From Gammaproteobacteria bacterium (GTDB taxonomy: Bacteria > Pseudomonadota > Gammaproteobacteria > SZUA-229): a stretch of 6,277 nt of DNA. The notes beneath the pieces are model-generated. The model was not told the origin of the DNA. It saw nothing but the letters and a program-made list of their open reading frames with translations, and ran no database searches. Location of the stretch: the NCBI GenBank assembly GCA_021768055.1, contig JAASSE010000067.1, forward strand, positions 1-6,277. The letters are read 5' to 3'. Position 1 is the first letter of the stretch. Each line of letters starts with the position of its first letter. Position numbers and translations under genes: made by a program. Below are positions 5,310 through 6,277 of this stretch, one piece after another.

Positions 5310-6277
5310 ATGTCAAAACGCGACTATTACGAAGTTCTGGGTGTATCCAGGGACGTCAATGAAGCCGACCTGAAGAAGGCTTACCGTCGTCTTGCGATGA
5401 AGTATCACCCGGACCGTAACCAGGACAATGAAGAAGCCGAGGCCAAGTTCAAGGAAGCCAAGGAAGCGCATGATGTCCTGTCCGATCCCCAAAAACGTGC
5501 AGCCTACGACCAGTTCGGCCATGCCGGCGTCGATCCGTCTGCCGCAGCAGGTGCTGGAGCGGGTGGTTTTGGCGGTGACCCGTTCGGCGATATTTTCGGT
5601 GATGTATTCGGCGATATCTTCGGTGGCGGACGTCACCGTGGCGGCACCCGGGCACAGCGCGGCTCCGACCTGCGCTACAACCTGGAACTGTCACTGGAAG
5701 ATGCCGTAGCCGGCACCACCATCAGCATCCGTGTACCCACGCTGGTCAGCTGTAACACCTGTGACGGATCCGGCGCCAAAAAAGGCACCAGCGCCACCAC
5801 CTGTACAACCTGTGGCGGTGTCGGCCAGGTACGCATGCAGCAGGGATTTTTCTCCGTGCAACAGACCTGTCCCAACTGCCGCGGCCAGGGTAAAACCATT
5901 ACCGATCCCTGTCATGACTGTCATGGCCAGGGTCGTGTACAGGAACACAAGAACCTGTCTGTAAAAGTGCCGGCCGGTGTCGACAACGGTGACAGAATCC
6001 GTCTTGGCGGCGAAGGTGAGGCCGGTGAACAAGGCGGTCCCAGCGGCGACCTCTATGTTCAGATACAGGTCAAGCCGCACCCGATTTTCCGTCGTGAAGA
6101 GAATGACCTGATGTGTGATATGCCGATCAGCATTATCACCGCAACACTGGGTGGCGAGCTCGAGGTACCGACACTGAGCGGGCGCCTGAAGCTGAAAATT
6201 CCTGCAGAAACCCAGTCAGGCAAAGTATTCAGAATGCGCGGCAAAGGCGTGAAGTCAGTGCGTGGCGGTGCAACCGG
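5310..6277 (+). CDS. dnaJ: DnaJ, Hsp40 cochaperone (3' end beyond the window)
   Basis: DnaJ binds unfolded proteins and stimulates ATP hydrolysis by DnaK. The frame is open from the ATG at 5310 to the last base, 322 complete codons of the roughly 375 expected. The J domain (about 4-70) carries the essential HPD (33-35) and the conserved KRAAYDQFG. The Gly/Phe region (about 73-112) contains three DIF/DVF motifs in [17 protein letters not shown], as in E. coli. Four zinc-binding CxxCxGxG repeats follow: CNTCDGSG (148-155), CTTCGGVG (165-172), CPNCRGQG (187-194) and CHDCHGQG (201-208). The C-terminal substrate-binding domain then runs to the edge. This is a type I DnaJ with all key residues present. 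Ribosome binding is poor: AGGGA at 5291-5295 is 14 bases from the ATG. A terminator lies upstream, so expression depends on read-through or a local promoter. Confidence 0.97.
   Translation, partial: MSKRDYYEVLGVSRDVNEADLKKAYRRLAMKYHPDRNQDNEEAEAKFKEAKEAHDVLSDPQKRAAYDQFGHAGVDPSAAAGAGAGGFGGDPFGDIFGDVFGDIFGGGRHRGGTRAQRGSDLRYNLELSLEDAVAGTTISIRVPTLVSCNTCDGSGAKKGTSATTCTTCGGVGQVRMQQGFFSVQQTCPNCRGQGKTITDPCHDCHGQGRVQEHKNLSVKVPAGVDNGDRIRLGGEGEAGEQGGPSGDLYVQIQVKPHPIFRREENDLMCDMPISIITATLGGELEVPTLSGRLKLKIPAETQSGKVFRMRGKGVKSVRGGAT

Noticed and set aside
5583..5627. 12-base tandem repeat in dnaJ encoding FGDI/FGDV units
   Set aside because: It is the normal Gly/Phe region with DIF motifs, nearly identical to E. 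coli DnaJ, so not unusual.
5428..6080. Additional forward and reverse frames within dnaJ
   Set aside because: dnaJ itself is uninterrupted here with all its motifs; the other frames are short shadow readings.
1..6277. Mobile element, CRISPR array, tRNA/rRNA, toxin-antitoxin or new defence system
   Set aside because: I looked on both strands and found no transposase or integrase, regular spaced repeats, cloverleaf-like sequences or unexplained gene-sized frames. Apart from the dnaK stop codon and the intergenic elements, the window is ordinary housekeeping DNA.

Overview
The window is a compact, entirely forward-strand stretch of a proteobacterial chromosome, most likely a gammaproteobacterium outside the Enterobacterales. 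The evidence is a LolCDE-type lipoprotein exporter, a DnaK ending in the proteobacterial [14 protein letters not shown] tail, E. coli-like GrpE and DnaJ, moderately GC-rich DNA (mid-50s percent by eye), and an HrcA repressor with a CIRCE operator, which E. coli lacks. No species can be named from this sequence alone.

Layout: 2-592 is the C-terminal part of a LolC/LolE-family permease cut by the window edge. It overlaps by 8 bp the ATPase gene lolD (585-1274). A 123-bp gap carries a clear CIRCE operator (1340-1366), followed by hrcA (1398-2432). A 96-bp gap holds repeated CTTGAA motifs and a candidate heat-shock promoter, then comes grpE (2529-3101). A 97-bp gap holds two T7 tracts and a good sigma-32-type promoter (3131-3158), then comes dnaK (3199 onward). 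A 176-bp gap holds a small hairpin and an inverted pair of REP-like palindromic elements, the second of which forms a rho-independent terminator. The last gene is dnaJ (5310 to the window end, open at its 3' end). There is no gene-free stretch longer than 300 bases.

How the genes work together: LolC/E and LolD are the inner-membrane engine that extracts lipoproteins for delivery to the outer membrane. HrcA represses heat-shock genes by binding CIRCE. GrpE, DnaK and DnaJ form the Hsp70 machine: DnaJ delivers substrate and stimulates ATP hydrolysis, DnaK clamps the substrate, and GrpE exchanges the nucleotide. Both negative (HrcA/CIRCE) and positive (sigma-32-type promoter) heat-shock control appear to operate in the one cluster.

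The most notable feature is an in-frame TAG at codon 573 of dnaK (4915-4917). The reading frame continues without any other defect for 71 more well-conserved codons to a TAA at 5131-5133. As read, DnaK would lack the distal helical lid and the acidic tail. This is either a sequencing or assembly error, a recent nonsense mutation, or, less likely, recoding or a split gene. The rest of the window is a normal housekeeping region, and I see no sign of a mobile element, CRISPR array, RNA gene or new defence system.
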